64,000 nt of DNA from Vibrio spartinae (lineage in GTDB: Bacteria > Pseudomonadota > Gammaproteobacteria > Enterobacterales > Vibrionaceae), in the NCBI RefSeq assembly GCF_024347135.1, contig NZ_AP024907.1:3277001-3341000 (forward strand). Reading direction: 5' to 3'. Below, piece by piece: positions 46,885 to 57,497 of the stretch. The notes under the pieces were generated by a model that was not told where the DNA came from, searched no databases, and saw nothing but the letters and a program-made list of their open reading frames with translations. Each line of letters starts with the position of its first letter. Positions within the stretch are counted from its first letter, which is position 1. Position numbers and translations under genes: made by a program.

Positions 46885-46953
46885 AGTTTTCAACTTTAGT
46901 GGTACAGTTTCAAACTTTAATGTCACAGTTCCAAACTTTAATGTCTACCGACA
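46885..46953 (-). repeat. Right end of the Tn7-like element, closely packed TnsB-type sites
   Basis: On the plus strand AGTTCCAAACTTTAATGTC (46927-46945), AGTTTCAAACTTTAATGTC (46906-46924) and a weaker copy (46885-46903) follow each other with 2-bp gaps. The tight packing differs from the left end, as in Tn7. The element ends at CGACA (46949-46953). Confidence 0.95.
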
Positions 46954-46958
46954 TGGGA
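46954..46958. repeat. Right copy of target duplication, at attTn7
   Basis: TGGGA, 21-25 bp past the glmS stop codon. The left copy is TGAGA. Confidence 0.6.
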
Positions 46959-46978
46959 CTTTATTCCTCTCCTACACC

Positions 46979-48811
46979 TTACTCAACGGTCACCGCTTTT
47001 GCTAAGTTACGCGGCTGATCAACGTCGGTGCCTTTAATCAGGGCGACGTGATAAGACAGAAGCTGCATTGGCACCGTGTAGAATATCGGGGCAGTGACTT
47101 CATGGACGTGTGGCATCTTGATGATTTTCATGCCTTCACTCTCTTCGAAACCGGCTTTCTCGTCAGCGAAAACATAAAGTAATCCGCCACGAGCACGAAC
47201 TTCTTCAACATTCGATTTCAGCTTTTCCAACAGGTCGTTATTCGGTGCAATCACAACCACTGGCATATCGGCATCGATCAATGCCAGCGGGCCATGTTTT
47301 AACTCTCCGGCAGCATAAGCTTCCGCATGAATATAAGAGATTTCTTTAAGCTTTAATGCAGCTTCCATGGCAATCGGATAATACTCGCCGCGTCCTAAGA
47401 ATAGGGTGTGATTCTTATCCGCAAAATCTTCCGCCAGTGCTTCAATCGCCTTATCAAAGGCTAAAGCACTTTCAATCTGGACCGGTAATTCGTGGATTGC
47501 TTGCACAATATCGGCTTCTTTGTCAGCATCGATATGGCCTTTCTGACGTCCCAGTCCGACAACCAACATCAGCATCGCTGTCAACTGAGTAGTGAAGGCT
47601 TTGGTCGATGCCACACCGATTTCAGTGCCGGCACGCGTCATAAATGCAAAATCGGATTCACGAACCAAAGAAGAGCCGGACACATTACAAATCGTCATTG
47701 CAGCCATATAGCCTTTTTCTTTTGCGATACGTAAGGCAGCTAAAGTATCCGCGGTTTCACCAGACTGAGATAAAGTGATCAACAAACTGTTCGGCCGAAC
47801 AACAAAGTTACGGTATCTGAACTCCGACGCAATTTCGACATCACAACTGACACCGGCCAATGACTCAAACCAATATCGGGCGGCCATACCAGAGTTATAT
47901 GATGTGCCACAAGCAATGATCTGAACATGTTCGACTTTGCTCAAAATTTCTCTCGCATGACTGCCAATACTGTCGATGATGACAGAGTTATGCGTCACCC
48001 GCCCTTCCATTGTCTGTTTCAGAGCGTTCGGCTGTTCAAAAATTTCTTTTTGCATGAAGTGACGATATTGGCCTTTATCACCCGCATCATGTTCAGCACT
48101 CGACTCAATGATCTCACGTTCAACCGGATTGCCCTGTCCATCGAAAACGGTAACGCTTCTGCGAGTAATTTCAGCGACATCCCCTTCTTCAAGGTACATA
48201 AAGCGGCGCGTCACACTTAATAAAGCCAGTTGATCTGAAGCCAAGAAGTTTTCACCGACACCAAACCCAATCACAATCGGGCTCCCTGAGCGCGCAACAA
48301 CCAAACGGCTTGGATCACGACGATCAAGCGCAACGGTGCCATAGGCACCTTCAAGCTGCGTGGCGGTTTTTTGCAGCGCTTCAACCAATGATTCACTTTG
48401 GCGCAATTCCCATTCGACTAAATGGGCAATGACTTCAGTATCGGTCTGAGACTCAAACACATACCCGCGGCTTTGAAGCAGTTCTCTCAGGGCCTCATGG
48501 TTTTCAATAATCCCATTGTGCACCACGGCAATATCACCGGAAGCATGGGGATGGGCATTGACTTCAGAAGGCTCACCATGCGTCGCCCAGCGTGTATGGG
48601 CAATACCGGTTCCACCGCTCACATTGGCAGCGTTGACGGCATCGGCCAACGCCTGCACTTTGCCAAGACGGCGAATCCGGGTGCAATGGTTGTCCGCATC
48701 AACAATCGCAACCCCTGCTGAATCATAACCACGGTATTCGAGACGACGTAACCCTTCGACTAATATTTCTGCAATATCACGCTGTGCCACAGCACCAACA
48801 ATTCCACACAT
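46979..48811 (-). CDS. glmS: Glucosamine-6-phosphate synthase
   Basis: 610 residues. Converts fructose-6-phosphate and glutamine to glucosamine-6-phosphate, the first step to UDP-GlcNAc for peptidoglycan and LPS. Ntn-type glutaminase domain with Cys2 as nucleophile ([12 protein letters not shown]), then two SIS isomerase domains ([39 protein letters not shown]), ending [15 protein letters not shown]. The last codons form the recognition site of TnsD. The transposon replaces its immediate downstream DNA, which separates glmS from its original terminator. Confidence 0.98.
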   Translation of the reverse strand: MCGIVGAVAQRDIAEILVEGLRRLEYRGYDSAGVAIVDADNHCTRIRRLGKVQALADAVNAANVSGGTGIAHTRWATHGEPSEVNAHPHASGDIAVVHNGIIENHEALRELLQSRGYVFESQTDTEVIAHLVEWELRQSESLVEALQKTATQLEGAYGTVALDRRDPSRLVVARSGSPIVIGFGVGENFLASDQLALLSVTRRFMYLEEGDVAEITRRSVTVFDGQGNPVEREIIESSAEHDAGDKGQYRHFMQKEIFEQPNALKQTMEGRVTHNSVIIDSIGSHAREILSKVEHVQIIACGTSYNSGMAARYWFESLAGVSCDVEIASEFRYRNFVVRPNSLLITLSQSGETADTLAALRIAKEKGYMAAMTICNVSGSSLVRESDFAFMTRAGTEIGVASTKAFTTQLTAMLMLVVGLGRQKGHIDADKEADIVQAIHELPVQIESALAFDKAIEALAEDFADKNHTLFLGRGEYYPIAMEAALKLKEISYIHAEAYAAGELKHGPLALIDADMPVVVIAPNNDLLEKLKSNVEEVRARGGLLYVFADEKAGFEESEGMKIIKMPHVHEVTAPIFYTVPMQLLSYHVALIKGTDVDQPRNLAKAVTVE

Positions 48812-48893
48812 AATTTATAACTCCGCTTCAATCTCAATATGTTCAGCCCCGACAGGAGAGTCTTGATTCAGACACCTTTCCTATCCGACCCCT

Positions 48894-49664
48894 TTAATTG
48901 GTTTGACTTTGAATCACTCTCACTTGATTCGCTTCAATCATTGCCACTTGCTCATCAGTAATCTTGCTATCGGTAACCAGTACATCGATCTGCTCCCAAC
49001 CCAGCTCCAGATTCGGGATTTTGCGGCCAATTTTGTCCGATTCAGCCATCACGACAACTTCCCGGGAAACTTCCGCCATCACTCGGCTCAGCCCAGTCAG
49101 TTCATTAAATGTCGTCGTTCCCCGTAACAAATCAATCCCGTCACATCCGATAAATAACTGATCAAAATCGTAAGAACGCAACACTGACTCGGCAACCTGC
49201 CCCTGAAAGGATTCAGAATGCGGGTCCCAAGTGCCTCCCGTCATTAATAATGTCGGTTCGTTTTCCAGTTCATGAAGGGCATTGGCAACCTGAAGCGTGT
49301 TCGTCATCACAACTAAGCCACGTTTTTCATTTAATTGTTGGATTAACGCTGTGGTTGTCCCTCCACTATCGATCACGATGCGGTGATGATCACGAATCAA
49401 TTTTGCAGCTTCCTGAGCGAGCGATATCTTTTGAACCGAAACATTCTTATCAAATTCATCAGTAACAACCTCTTTCGGCAGAGCAATCGCACCGCCATAA
49501 CGTCTGAGTAACAGTCCATTTTTTTCTAAAGAGGTGAGATCCTTACGAATCGTGACTTCTGAAGTATGAAATCGTTCAGAAAGTAGCTCAACGCTCACCT
49601 CCCCCATCTGATTGACGAGTTGAACGATTTCATGACGTCTGACTTGCGTGTTTCGTTTCAGCAT
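48894..49664 (-). CDS. DeoR/GlpR-family transcription regulator
   Basis: 256 residues. N-terminal helix-turn-helix (VSVELLSERFHTSEVTIRKD), followed by the sugar-phosphate-binding domain with VIDSGGTTTALIQQL and LFIGCDGIDLLRG. It lies 82 bp upstream of glmS on the same strand, a pairing conserved in Vibrio, so amino-sugar phosphate control of glmS is likely. It is divergent from pykF. Confidence 0.9.
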   Translation of the reverse strand: MLKRNTQVRRHEIVQLVNQMGEVSVELLSERFHTSEVTIRKDLTSLEKNGLLLRRYGGAIALPKEVVTDEFDKNVSVQKISLAQEAAKLIRDHHRIVIDSGGTTTALIQQLNEKRGLVVMTNTLQVANALHELENEPTLLMTGGTWDPHSESFQGQVAESVLRSYDFDQLFIGCDGIDLLRGTTTFNELTGLSRVMAEVSREVVVMAESDKIGRKIPNLELGWEQIDVLVTDSKITDEQVAMIEANQVRVIQSQTN

Positions 49665-50103
49665 AAATTTAAAAGCAACTAAGTTTCGGTATGAAATATA
49701 TAATAGTCATTTCGAAACATTGTTGTCCATTTATTTCGATAATAAAAATTAATCTTTCATGCTAAAACATTGTTCTAAGACAATTCTTAGACCGTGATAT
49801 TCCATTCATTCGGTGGTAGAATTCTGCTCGGCAAAAGTAAGAAAATTACAAAATTGAATGTATACTTACTGAAAAACCACCTCGCGATGGTGAAAATAAC
49901 AGAGCCTTGCGCGGTTTTTACGCAAAACAAGCGGTTGTATATAGTTATAAAATAACCGTTTTGTTGAAAGAGTTTCAGCTTTAAAGTGTATTTGACAGAG
50001 AGAAACAATCCGGCACTTCAAGAGTAAAAGACAAGGGCCACTGACTACACTTTACGGCACTCATTATCTTTCAAATTGATACAATTATCGGAGAGTATTT
50101 TCC
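49665..50103. other. Divergent intergenic region deoR / pykF
   Basis: 439 bp, A+T-rich, without a supported gene. Promoters for both divergent genes must lie here. I found no convincing Cra-type site. AGGAG-like GGAGAGT precedes the pykF ATG. Confidence 0.5.
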
Positions 50104-51516
50104 ATGAAGAAGACCAAAATCGTTTGTACGATTGGCCCTAAAACTGAATCCGTAGAGAAGCTAACAGCACTTGTTAACGCAGGCATGAACGTCATGCGTC
50201 TCAACTTCTCTCACGGTGACTACGAAGAGCATGGAACTCGTATTGTGAACTTTCGTCAGGTGATGAAAAACCTTGGCAAAACATTGGCAATTCTACTGGA
50301 TACCAAAGGACCGGAAATCCGTACAACGAAGCTAGAAAATGGTCAAGATGTCGATCTCGTCGCAGGACAAACGTTTACGTTTACGACAGATACAACCGTC
50401 ATCGGTAACCAAGAACGAGCTGCTGTGACTTACTCAGGTTTTGCACAAGATTTAAGTGTGGGTAATACCATCCTGGTCGATGACGGCCTGCTCGAAATGA
50501 AAGTTCTCGAAAAAACAGAAACCGAAGTCACCTGTCAGGTACTCAACAATGGCGCTTTAGGTGAAAACAAAGGGGTTAATTTACCGGGTGTTTCAGTCAA
50601 ACTGCCGGCTCTTTCAGACAAAGATAAATCTGATCTGAAATTCGGTTGTGAGCAAGGTGTTGATTTCGTTGCTGCTTCATTTATCCGTAAAGCAGACGAT
50701 GTCCGTGAAATCCGTGAATACCTTGCAGCTCATGGCGGACAAGATATTCAGATCATTTCTAAAATTGAGAACCAAGAAGGTGTCGATAATTTCGATGATA
50801 TTCTCGAACTTTCTGACGGTATCATGGTTGCACGTGGCGACTTGGGTGTTGAAATCCCAGCCGAAGAAGTCATTTTTGCTCAAAAAATGATGATCGAAAA
50901 ATGTAACCGAGCCAGAAAAGTGGTTATCACTGCTACTCAAATGCTGGATTCAATGATTAAAAATCCACGTCCGACTCGTGCAGAAGCTGGCGACGTTGCA
51001 AACGCAATCATGGATGGGACGGATGCTGTCATGCTGTCCGGTGAAACTGCGAAAGGTAAATATCCGGTTGAAGCTGTACGTATTATGGCGCAGATTGCGA
51101 CTCGGACAGACCTTGCACAGAAAGCGGAGCTTGGTTCTCGTCTAGACAGTCCTCGTCTGAGAATTACAGAAGCTGTATGTAAAGGTGCGGTTGATACCGC
51201 AGAAAAACTGACTGCACCACTGATCGTGGTTGCTACTGAAGGCGGTAAATCAGCGCGTTCTGTCAGAAAATACTTCCCGACAGCACACATCATCGCTTTG
51301 ACGACGAACCAGAAAACTGCAGCGCAATTAGTCTTGACGAAAGGTGTAACACCGATTGTTGTTGACTCAATCGCGAGCACGGATGACTTCTATATCTCTG
51401 GTAAGAAATTAGCTCTAGAAACAGAGCTGGGTCGCAAAGGAGATATCGTGGTGATGGTTTCTGGTGCATTAGTTGCTTCAGGCACAACCAACACTGCATC
51501 GGTTCATGTACTGTAA
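50104..51516 (+). CDS. pykF: Pyruvate kinase, type I
   Basis: 470 residues. Final ATP-yielding step of glycolysis: phosphoenolpyruvate and ADP to pyruvate and ATP. N-terminal [20 protein letters not shown], the substrate-site region [13 protein letters not shown], the signature [17 protein letters not shown] and [10 protein letters not shown], and the C-terminal allosteric domain ending TASVHVL. It is of the fructose-1,6-bisphosphate-activated PykF size. A strong terminator follows. Confidence 0.97.
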   Translation: MKKTKIVCTIGPKTESVEKLTALVNAGMNVMRLNFSHGDYEEHGTRIVNFRQVMKNLGKTLAILLDTKGPEIRTTKLENGQDVDLVAGQTFTFTTDTTVIGNQERAAVTYSGFAQDLSVGNTILVDDGLLEMKVLEKTETEVTCQVLNNGALGENKGVNLPGVSVKLPALSDKDKSDLKFGCEQGVDFVAASFIRKADDVREIREYLAAHGGQDIQIISKIENQEGVDNFDDILELSDGIMVARGDLGVEIPAEEVIFAQKMMIEKCNRARKVVITATQMLDSMIKNPRPTRAEAGDVANAIMDGTDAVMLSGETAKGKYPVEAVRIMAQIATRTDLAQKAELGSRLDSPRLRITEAVCKGAVDTAEKLTAPLIVVATEGGKSARSVRKYFPTAHIIALTTNQKTAAQLVLTKGVTPIVVDSIASTDDFYISGKKLALETELGRKGDIVVMVSGALVASGTTNTASVHVL

Positions 51517-51527
51517 TCGGATATTCT

Positions 51528-51556
51528 GCTGAAAAGCAATCCGCTGAAAAGCAATC
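51528..51556. repeat. Tandem duplication of a 15-bp unit
   Basis: GCTGAAAAGCAATCC at 51528-51542 is followed by GCTGAAAAGCAATC at 51543-51556, between the pykF stop and its terminator. Confidence 0.9.
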
Positions 51557-51560
51557 AACA

Positions 51561-51590
51561 AACGGGGCGCAGAAGCGCCCCGTTTTCTTT
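51561..51590 (+). terminator. Terminator of pykF
   Basis: ACGGGGCGC, loop AGAA, GCGCCCCGT, then TTT. Strong GC stem. Confidence 0.9.
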
Positions 51591-51632
51591 GACTTTCATC
51601 GAACTGACTAACCGAATGAATTTTATCGATAA

Positions 51633-52316
51633 TTAATTTAATCGATAGAGCACATCAACGCTGTCACTGATCACTATCGTCTTGTCCTGATAGTCCTGAA
51701 AACCTTCTTTCTGGTTCATGGAAACAGCACGCATCATCATCGGTTCGGCTTGCTGGGAGTGGTAATCAACTTGCCACACCGGGCCGAGTGTACGTTTAAA
51801 TCCTTTCGCAATCGAGAGTGCTTTGGTTGATGCATCCTGAATGGCTTTGTCTCTTGCCTGTGCCTGATACTTTTGATGATCTTTCACCTGCAGCTTTATC
51901 CGATCAACCCGGTTAATCCCGGATTCCAGCGCGGCATCCAGATATTTATTCAACTTATCCAGCTGTTCAACAGAGACGGTGATTCTGCGGCTTGCCCGAT
52001 ATCCGACTAGCTCAGGTTTTCCTTCGTCAGGATAATGATACTGGGGAGCAAGAGACAAATTAGAACTGGAAATTTGCTCAGCTTTCGCCCCCAATCCCTG
52101 TAATTGTTCTGAGAATTGACGCACAACCGAATCGACACGCTCTTTCGCCTGTTCAGCATTGAGTGTCGATTGCTCCACCTGAACAGAAAAGACCGCACTG
52201 TCCGGTACCACTGTGACTTCACCAAATCCGGTTACAGATATATGTGGGAAATTCACTTCCGCTGCATAACTGTGTAGACACAACACCATTAAACTCAGGA
52301 TCATCAACCGCATCAT
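51633..52316 (-). CDS. SIMPL-domain periplasmic protein (YggE-like)
   Basis: 227 residues from MMRLMILSLM (GGGAG 5 bp upstream). Signal peptide about 1-19 (HSYAAE). SIMPL/DUF541 features: ISVTGFGEVTVVPDSAVFSV, YRASRRITVSV and a C-terminal VDVLYRLN. E. coli YggE is linked to protection against oxidative stress; the molecular role is not settled. Convergent with pykF. Confidence 0.9.
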   Translation of the reverse strand: MMRLMILSLMVLCLHSYAAEVNFPHISVTGFGEVTVVPDSAVFSVQVEQSTLNAEQAKERVDSVVRQFSEQLQGLGAKAEQISSSNLSLAPQYHYPDEGKPELVGYRASRRITVSVEQLDKLNKYLDAALESGINRVDRIKLQVKDHQKYQAQARDKAIQDASTKALSIAKGFKRTLGPVWQVDYHSQQAEPMMMRAVSMNQKEGFQDYQDKTIVISDSVDVLYRLN

Positions 52317-52614
52317 CTTTACTCCCACATAAACATATTAAGGGTTATTGCCAAATCGCAGAATTCATACATTGAATCCTTATTTTGAAATCACTTCAGT
52401 ATTCAATCATAAGATAGTTTGCTTGTAATTAGATCGGATTGTGGCAAAAATAACAAAACGCTAACAACAGGCTAAAATAGCCACAAACCATTCCGATAAT
52501 TGAATAGATGGTGTCCCTTTTACGCTGAATTGAACAATACACTCAAGCATCACCCGCTGATTCACTGCCAGAAGAAAGAGTCACACCGAATGCGTCGATA
52601 CCATATTTTAGTCA
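52317..52614. other. Gene-poor stretch between yggE-like gene and mscS
   Basis: No supported gene. It should hold the promoter of the yggE-like gene (minus strand). Confidence 0.4.
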
Positions 52615-52642
52615 TAAAAAAGCGGTGTATACGACACCGCTT
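52615..52642 (-). terminator. Terminator of mscS
   Basis: On the minus strand AGCGGTGT, loop CGTAT, ACACCGCT, then T7. It is 15 bp past the mscS stop. Confidence 0.9.
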
Positions 52643-52656
52643 CACTCAGGAAAGTA

Positions 52657-53538
52657 TTAATCCGCTTGCTCAACTTTATTCAAATGAACACTCATTTGTG
52701 GGAATGGAATTTCAATACCATTCGCGTCAAGAGCTTCCTTAATATTCAGCATTAAATCGAAATAAACGGGCCAATAATCGGCAGTTTTCACCCAAGGACG
52801 AACGACAAAATTTACCGAAGAATCCGCTAAAGTATGAACACCGATGGTGATATCCAGATCTTTCAAAATCCGCTCATCACGTTCAACCGTTTCACGAAGA
52901 ATTCGTTTGGTTTTCTGCAAATCAGCGGCATAGGAAACCCCGATCATCAGGTCAATTCTCCGCGTCGCATGGCGTGAATAATTGGTAATCGCCCCACCGA
53001 TAACAGAAGAATTCGGGACAACAACCATTTTATTGTCCGGTGTTTTTAAAATCGTTTGAAAAATTTGAATACTTTCAACTGAGCCGGCGACACCAGCCAC
53101 TTCAACATAGTCTCCGGATTTAAACGGGCGGAATGCAACAATCAAGATACCCGCGGCAAAGTTTGAGAGCGATCCTTGTAGCGCCAAACCGACCGCTAAA
53201 CCCGCGGCACCAATGACGGCAACAACCGATGCGGTTTGTACTCCGATTCGTCCTAATGCAGCAATCAGAACGATCACAAATAATAGATAACGCACCAAAC
53301 CATGAATGAATTCGACAACAGCCGGATCCATATCCTTTCTACGCAAGACCTTCGCGACACTACCGGCAATCACTTTGACGAAAATGTTCCCGAAGAACAA
53401 AATCAGAATCGCTGCGATAATATTTACGCCATACTGCAGTAAGATATCCGAATTATTTTCTAACCATCCATTTATCTGGGATAAACTATCAGACAAAGGT
53501 ATTGCTCCATTCACGGGCGATTCTCCAGCCATTTGCAT
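52657..53538 (-). CDS. mscS: Small-conductance mechanosensitive channel
   Basis: 293 residues. Three N-terminal membrane segments; the pore-lining TM3 has the Gly/Ala pattern (ASVVAVIGAAGLAVGLALQG). The cytoplasmic vestibule contains FRPFKSGDYVEVAG and ends PFPQMSVHLNK. It opens at high membrane tension to release solutes during hypo-osmotic shock. Spacing and own terminator show a single-gene unit downstream of the fba block. Confidence 0.95.
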   Translation of the reverse strand: MQMAGESPVNGAIPLSDSLSQINGWLENNSDILLQYGVNIIAAILILFFGNIFVKVIAGSVAKVLRRKDMDPAVVEFIHGLVRYLLFVIVLIAALGRIGVQTASVVAVIGAAGLAVGLALQGSLSNFAAGILIVAFRPFKSGDYVEVAGVAGSVESIQIFQTILKTPDNKMVVVPNSSVIGGAITNYSRHATRRIDLMIGVSYAADLQKTKRILRETVERDERILKDLDITIGVHTLADSSVNFVVRPWVKTADYWPVYFDLMLNIKEALDANGIEIPFPQMSVHLNKVEQAD

Positions 53539-53624
53539 TCTCTCTTTTTATTATCAAACTCTTTATTTTTTATGATATCAACGAACAAACAAGTTATACC
53601 AACATCATCTGATTATATCAGCTA

Positions 53625-53654
53625 TAAAAAAACCCGCTCATCAGAACGGGTTTT
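53625..53654 (-). terminator. Terminator of fbaA
   Basis: On the minus strand AAAACCCG, loop of ten, CGGGTTTT, then more T. It lies 28 bp past the fbaA stop and ends the tktA-epd-pgk-fbaA block. Confidence 0.9.
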
Positions 53655-53681
53655 CTAACAATAATTTGATATAAACTCAAA

Positions 53682-54758
53682 TTATAGTACGTCAATCGCA
53701 TTCAAATCTGCAAATGCTTTTTCAAGACGAGCCACCATAGAGGCTTGACCGGCACGCAACCAAACACGTGGATCATAGTATTTCTTATTGGGTGCATCTT
53801 CGCCACTTGGGTTACCGATTTGGCCTTGCAGATAATCGTGGTTGTCAGCTTCATACTGACGGATACCATCCCATGTTGCCCACTGCGTATCAGTATCGAT
53901 GTTCATTTTGATCACACCGTAGCCGATTGATTCTTGGATTTCTGCTTCGCTAGAACCAGAACCGCCATGGAAAACAAAGTTCAGCGAGTTTTCAGGCAGA
54001 CCGAATTTCTCAGAAACATACGTCTGAGAATCACGTAGAATCGTCGGAGTCAGGACAACGTTACCTGGTTTGTAAACACCGTGGACGTTACCGAAAGAAG
54101 CTGCAATCGTGAAACGATGGCTGACTGCATTCAGTTTTTCGTATGCATAGGCAACATCTTCAGGAGAAGTGTACAGCTCAGAAGAATCCATCTCTGAGTT
54201 ATCAACGCCATCTTCTTCACCGCCAGTACAACCCAATTCGATTTCAAGCGTCATGTTCATTTTTGCCATGCGCGCTAAGTACTTGGTACAAGTTTCGATG
54301 TTTTCTTCCAGCGTTTCTTCTGACAGATCAATCATGTGAGAAGAGAACAGAGGCTTACCTGTTTCAGCGAAGAATTTTTCACCGGCATCCAGCAGACCAT
54401 CGATCCATGGCAGTAGTTTCTTCGCAGCATGGTCAGTATGCAGAATGACAGGAACACCATAAGCTTCAGCAACCGTATGGACATATTTTGCACCAGCAAT
54501 CGCACCCAGAACCTGCGTTTGCTGACCTTCAAGTTTCAGACCTTTACCGGCAAAGAAACCTGCGCCACCGTTAGAGAACTGAACGATAACCGGAGACTTA
54601 ACTTTTGCAGCGGCTTCAAGTACTGCGGTCACAGAATCAGTACCAACACAGTTAACTGCTGGTAATGCGAATTTATTTTCTTTCGCTACTTGAAAGACTT
54701 TCTGAACATCATCGCCAGAAATGACTCCTGGTTTTACAAAATCGAAGACCTTAGACAT
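53682..54758 (-). CDS. fbaA: Class II fructose-bisphosphate aldolase
   Basis: 358 residues, usual length. Cleaves fructose-1,6-bisphosphate to DHAP and G3P with a zinc ion. Visible motifs: VILHTDHAAKKLLPWIDGLL (zinc and catalytic Asp/His), ELGCTGGEEDGVDNSEMDSS, FGNVHGVYKPGNV, FVFHGGSGSSEAEI and NIDTDTQWA. It is the last gene of the block; a 178-bp gap with a hairpin separates it from pgk. Confidence 0.97.
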   Translation of the reverse strand: MSKVFDFVKPGVISGDDVQKVFQVAKENKFALPAVNCVGTDSVTAVLEAAAKVKSPVIVQFSNGGAGFFAGKGLKLEGQQTQVLGAIAGAKYVHTVAEAYGVPVILHTDHAAKKLLPWIDGLLDAGEKFFAETGKPLFSSHMIDLSEETLEENIETCTKYLARMAKMNMTLEIELGCTGGEEDGVDNSEMDSSELYTSPEDVAYAYEKLNAVSHRFTIAASFGNVHGVYKPGNVVLTPTILRDSQTYVSEKFGLPENSLNFVFHGGSGSSEAEIQESIGYGVIKMNIDTDTQWATWDGIRQYEADNHDYLQGQIGNPSGEDAPNKKYYDPRVWLRAGQASMVARLEKAFADLNAIDVL

Positions 54759-54902
54759 GGATTTGATCCTATTTTCTGTCGTTTAAAATAAAACAATTCA
54801 ATAAATTTTTTACAAATATATGCTGTACATGCTTACCTATAATGGCAACTATTCTAGCAAATAACCATCGCTCTTGCACAATCGCTGCCGGAGGCAAACA
54901 GA

Positions 54903-54929
54903 AAGCGGGAGTTTTGTTCTCTCCCGCTT
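54903..54929 (-). terminator. Hairpin between pgk and fbaA
   Basis: AAGCGGGAG (54903-54911) pairs with CTCCCGCTT (54921-54929), 7 bp past the pgk stop on the minus strand. The T run is short, so it may be an attenuator or RNA-stabilising hairpin allowing read-through into fbaA. Confidence 0.65.
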
Positions 54930-54936
54930 CATATCA

Positions 54937-56100
54937 TTATGCCTTTGCGCGTGCTTCTAGCATTTCTACCGCAGGCAGAACCTTGCCTTCAACAAATTCA
55001 AGGAATGCGCCACCACCAGTCGAGATATATGATACATCGGCTTTAATTCCGAATTTATCGATTGCAGCAAGCGTATCACCGCCACCTGCAACAGAGAACC
55101 CTTCAGAATCAGCGATCGCTTGCGAGATGCCTTTCGTACCCGCTTCAAAGTTCTTGAATTCGAATACGCCGACAGGACCATTCCACAGGATTGTTTTTGC
55201 TTCTTTCAGAATTTTTGCCAGTGCCGCTGTTGAGTCAGGGCCTAAGTCGAAAATCATGTCATCATCTTGAACTTCAGAAACATCTTTGATTTCTGCTTCT
55301 GCATTTTCGTCAAATGCTTTTGCACAAGCGACATCGGTTGCAACCGGAATTGCACACTCGTCCATTAATTTTTTCGCAGTACCAACAAGGTCTGCTTCAT
55401 AAAGTGACTTACCAACATTGTTGCCAGCTGCTGCAATGAAGGTATTCGCGATACCACCACCGACAACCAATTGGTCAGCAACTTTTGACAAAGATTCAAG
55501 CACTGTCAGTTTTGTGGAAACTTTTGAACCACCAACAATTGCAACCATCGGACGAGCTGGTTTGTCCATCGCTTTACCCAAAGCATCCAGTTCGTTTGCC
55601 AGCAAAGGACCAGCACACGCAATCGGTGCATGCATTCCCACACCGTGAGTCGATGCCTGAGCGCGGTGCGCGGTACCGAATGCATCCATCACAAATACAT
55701 CACACAAAGATGCATATTGCTTAGACAGCGCTTCATCATTCTTCTTCTCGCCTTTGTTAAAGCGAACATTCTCAAGCACAACTAACTCACCGGCATTGAG
55801 TGTTAAGCCATTGAGGTAATCTTTGGCGAGCTTCACTTCACAATCCAGTGCATCTTGTAAGTAATTCACAACAGGTTGGAGTGAAAATTCTTCAGCGTAT
55901 TCACCTTCAGTCGGACGGCCGAGGTGAGATGTCACCATGACTTTTGCGCCAGCCGCAAGACAGTGTTTAATCGTTGGCAGTGATGCCAGGATCCGTGCAT
56001 CTGATGTTACTTTGCCATCCTTTACCGGCACATTCAGATCGGCACGAATAAATACGCGTTTACCTGCTAAATCCAGGTCAGTCATCTTGATTACAGACAT
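54937..56100 (-). CDS. pgk: Phosphoglycerate kinase
   Basis: 387 residues from [20 protein letters not shown], preceded by GAGGGG; the frame extends seven codons further but the family starts here. Transfers phosphate from 1,3-bisphosphoglycerate to [11 protein letters not shown] and VTSHLGRP substrate motifs, [10 protein letters not shown] at the end with GGGDTLAAI and STGGGAFLE nucleotide-binding loops. Confidence 0.97.
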   Translation of the reverse strand: MSVIKMTDLDLAGKRVFIRADLNVPVKDGKVTSDARILASLPTIKHCLAAGAKVMVTSHLGRPTEGEYAEEFSLQPVVNYLQDALDCEVKLAKDYLNGLTLNAGELVVLENVRFNKGEKKNDEALSKQYASLCDVFVMDAFGTAHRAQASTHGVGMHAPIACAGPLLANELDALGKAMDKPARPMVAIVGGSKVSTKLTVLESLSKVADQLVVGGGIANTFIAAAGNNVGKSLYEADLVGTAKKLMDECAIPVATDVACAKAFDENAEAEIKDVSEVQDDDMIFDLGPDSTAALAKILKEAKTILWNGPVGVFEFKNFEAGTKGISQAIADSEGFSVAGGGDTLAAIDKFGIKADVSYISTGGGAFLEFVEGKVLPAVEMLEARAKA

Positions 56101-56252
56101 GGTTGTCCCCTCAAATTGCAATATTGGAAAATATTTTGACAGTTCCGCAACCCTGCCGAACCATCGTTTATCTTGATATTGTATCCACCCGCAGAAGACT
56201 AGCTTATTTATTTCATTCTAAAAAATAAATACATCTTCGTTCTCGTAAACTT

Positions 56253-57278
56253 CTACTGTAGTGAATCCATTGCCAAAGCCGTATCCAACATACGGTTTGC
56301 AAAGCCCCATTCGTTATCGCACCAGACCAGCATTTTTACCAGACGTCCGTTACTAACTCTTGTTTGTGACCCATCAACGATGGCGCTATGCGCATCATGA
56401 TTGAAATCGGTCGAAACAAGTGGCGCCTCAGTATAGTCAACAATGCCTCGTAATGTACACTGAGAAGCATCAATTATGGTTTGATTTACGTCATTAACTT
56501 TCACATTTGTATTAATTGTGACACTTAAGTCCATCGCGGTAACGTTGACCGTCGGCACCCGCACCGAAATTGCTTCAAATTTATTTAAAAATTTGGGGAA
56601 AATTCGCTCGATCCCTTTATGTAACTTAGTATCGACCGGGATAATCGACTGACTGGCCGCCCGGGTTCTACGCAGGTCATGATGATAAGCATCAATGACA
56701 GGCTGGTCGTTCATCGCAGAATGAATCGTGGTGATGGTGCCAGAATCAATCCCAAAATTTTCATCCAGTACCTTGATAATCGGTACAATACAGTTGGTCG
56801 TACATGAGCCATTCGAGACGAGACGATGCTCTGTTTTCAACGAATCGTGGTTGACTCCGTAAATAATCGTGTTGTCTAAATCATGCCCGCCGGGGTGTGA
56901 AAAAAGAACCTGCCGCGCCCCGGCTTCCAAATGGGCAAGACCATCATCCCGACTACCGAAAACACCGGTACAATCGAGCACGATATCAACGTCCAGATTA
57001 CACCATGGCAGAAGTTTCGGCTCAGACAAATGAAGAATCCGGATCGCATCAGAACGACCATCGTCATGGCTGATATATAAATGTTCTTGATCGTAGCGAA
57101 CCTTTTTAAAAAAACGGCCATGACTCGAATCATACTGGAGAAGATGAGCCATCGCGTCAGGTTGTGCCAATTCATTGACGGCCACTACTTCAATGTGCTG
57201 ATTCTTGCCACTTTCATAGACAGCCCGCAAAATATTCCGGCCAATCCGGCCAAAACCATTGATGGCGATTCTTAGCAT
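56253..57278 (-). CDS. epd: Erythrose-4-phosphate dehydrogenase
   Basis: 341 residues of the GAPDH family: NAD-binding [19 protein letters not shown], catalytic Cys in SNGSCTTNC, and [14 protein letters not shown]. Position between tktA and pgk, and the E4PDH-type features (QYDSSHGRF), favour Epd over GapA. It oxidises erythrose-4-phosphate to 4-phosphoerythronate in pyridoxal-phosphate synthesis. Confidence 0.95.
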   Translation of the reverse strand: MLRIAINGFGRIGRNILRAVYESGKNQHIEVVAVNELAQPDAMAHLLQYDSSHGRFFKKVRYDQEHLYISHDDGRSDAIRILHLSEPKLLPWCNLDVDIVLDCTGVFGSRDDGLAHLEAGARQVLFSHPGGHDLDNTIIYGVNHDSLKTEHRLVSNGSCTTNCIVPIIKVLDENFGIDSGTITTIHSAMNDQPVIDAYHHDLRRTRAASQSIIPVDTKLHKGIERIFPKFLNKFEAISVRVPTVNVTAMDLSVTINTNVKVNDVNQTIIDASQCTLRGIVDYTEAPLVSTDFNHDAHSAIVDGSQTRVSNGRLVKMLVWCDNEWGFANRMLDTALAMDSLQ

Positions 57279-57439
57279 TCTTCTCTCACCTTCTTGTTCT
57301 TCTTTATTTTAAATTAGAGCGATGATAGTAGCGGATTGTATAAAAAAATAACATTGGTAATCGCCTTCTGTCACCGCATGACGCCAAATACAGACAGACT
57401 TACTGACCACATCCAGTATGACAGACCAATCATCCGACG

Positions 57440-57468
57440 AAAAAATGCCGGACATCAGGCCCGGCATT
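57440..57468 (-). terminator. Terminator of tktA
   Basis: On the minus strand AATGCCGG, 9-nt loop, CCGGCATT and six T, 30 bp past the tktA stop. It suggests that epd can also be transcribed separately. Confidence 0.85.
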
Positions 57469-57497
57469 CAACAGATGATCAGCCACTTTGCTTATCT

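Larger units (their letters stand above)
18426..46953 (-). mobile_element. Tn7-like transposon with copper-resistance cargo, 28.5 kb
   Basis: Termini are TGTCG at 18426 and, in inverted orientation, CGACA ending at 46953. Each end carries several copies of a 19-bp TnsB-site-like repeat. The flanking 5-mers TGAGA (18421-18425) and TGGGA (46954-46958) differ at one base and fit a 5-bp target duplication that has drifted. The right end lies 25 bp past the stop of glmS, the classical attTn7 position, and the tns genes are next to glmS, as in Tn7. Transposition genes: tnsA, tnsB, tnsC, tnsD intact and tnsE truncated. Cargo: copper efflux, detoxification and regulation. Later insertions: two IS3-family copies, one IS256-family copy, one group II intron. 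Confidence 0.95.

Noticed and set aside
49665..50103. Cra (FruR) operator in front of pykF
   Set aside because: Best candidate TGAAAGAGTTTCA has wrong core and length compared with TGAANCGNTTCA.
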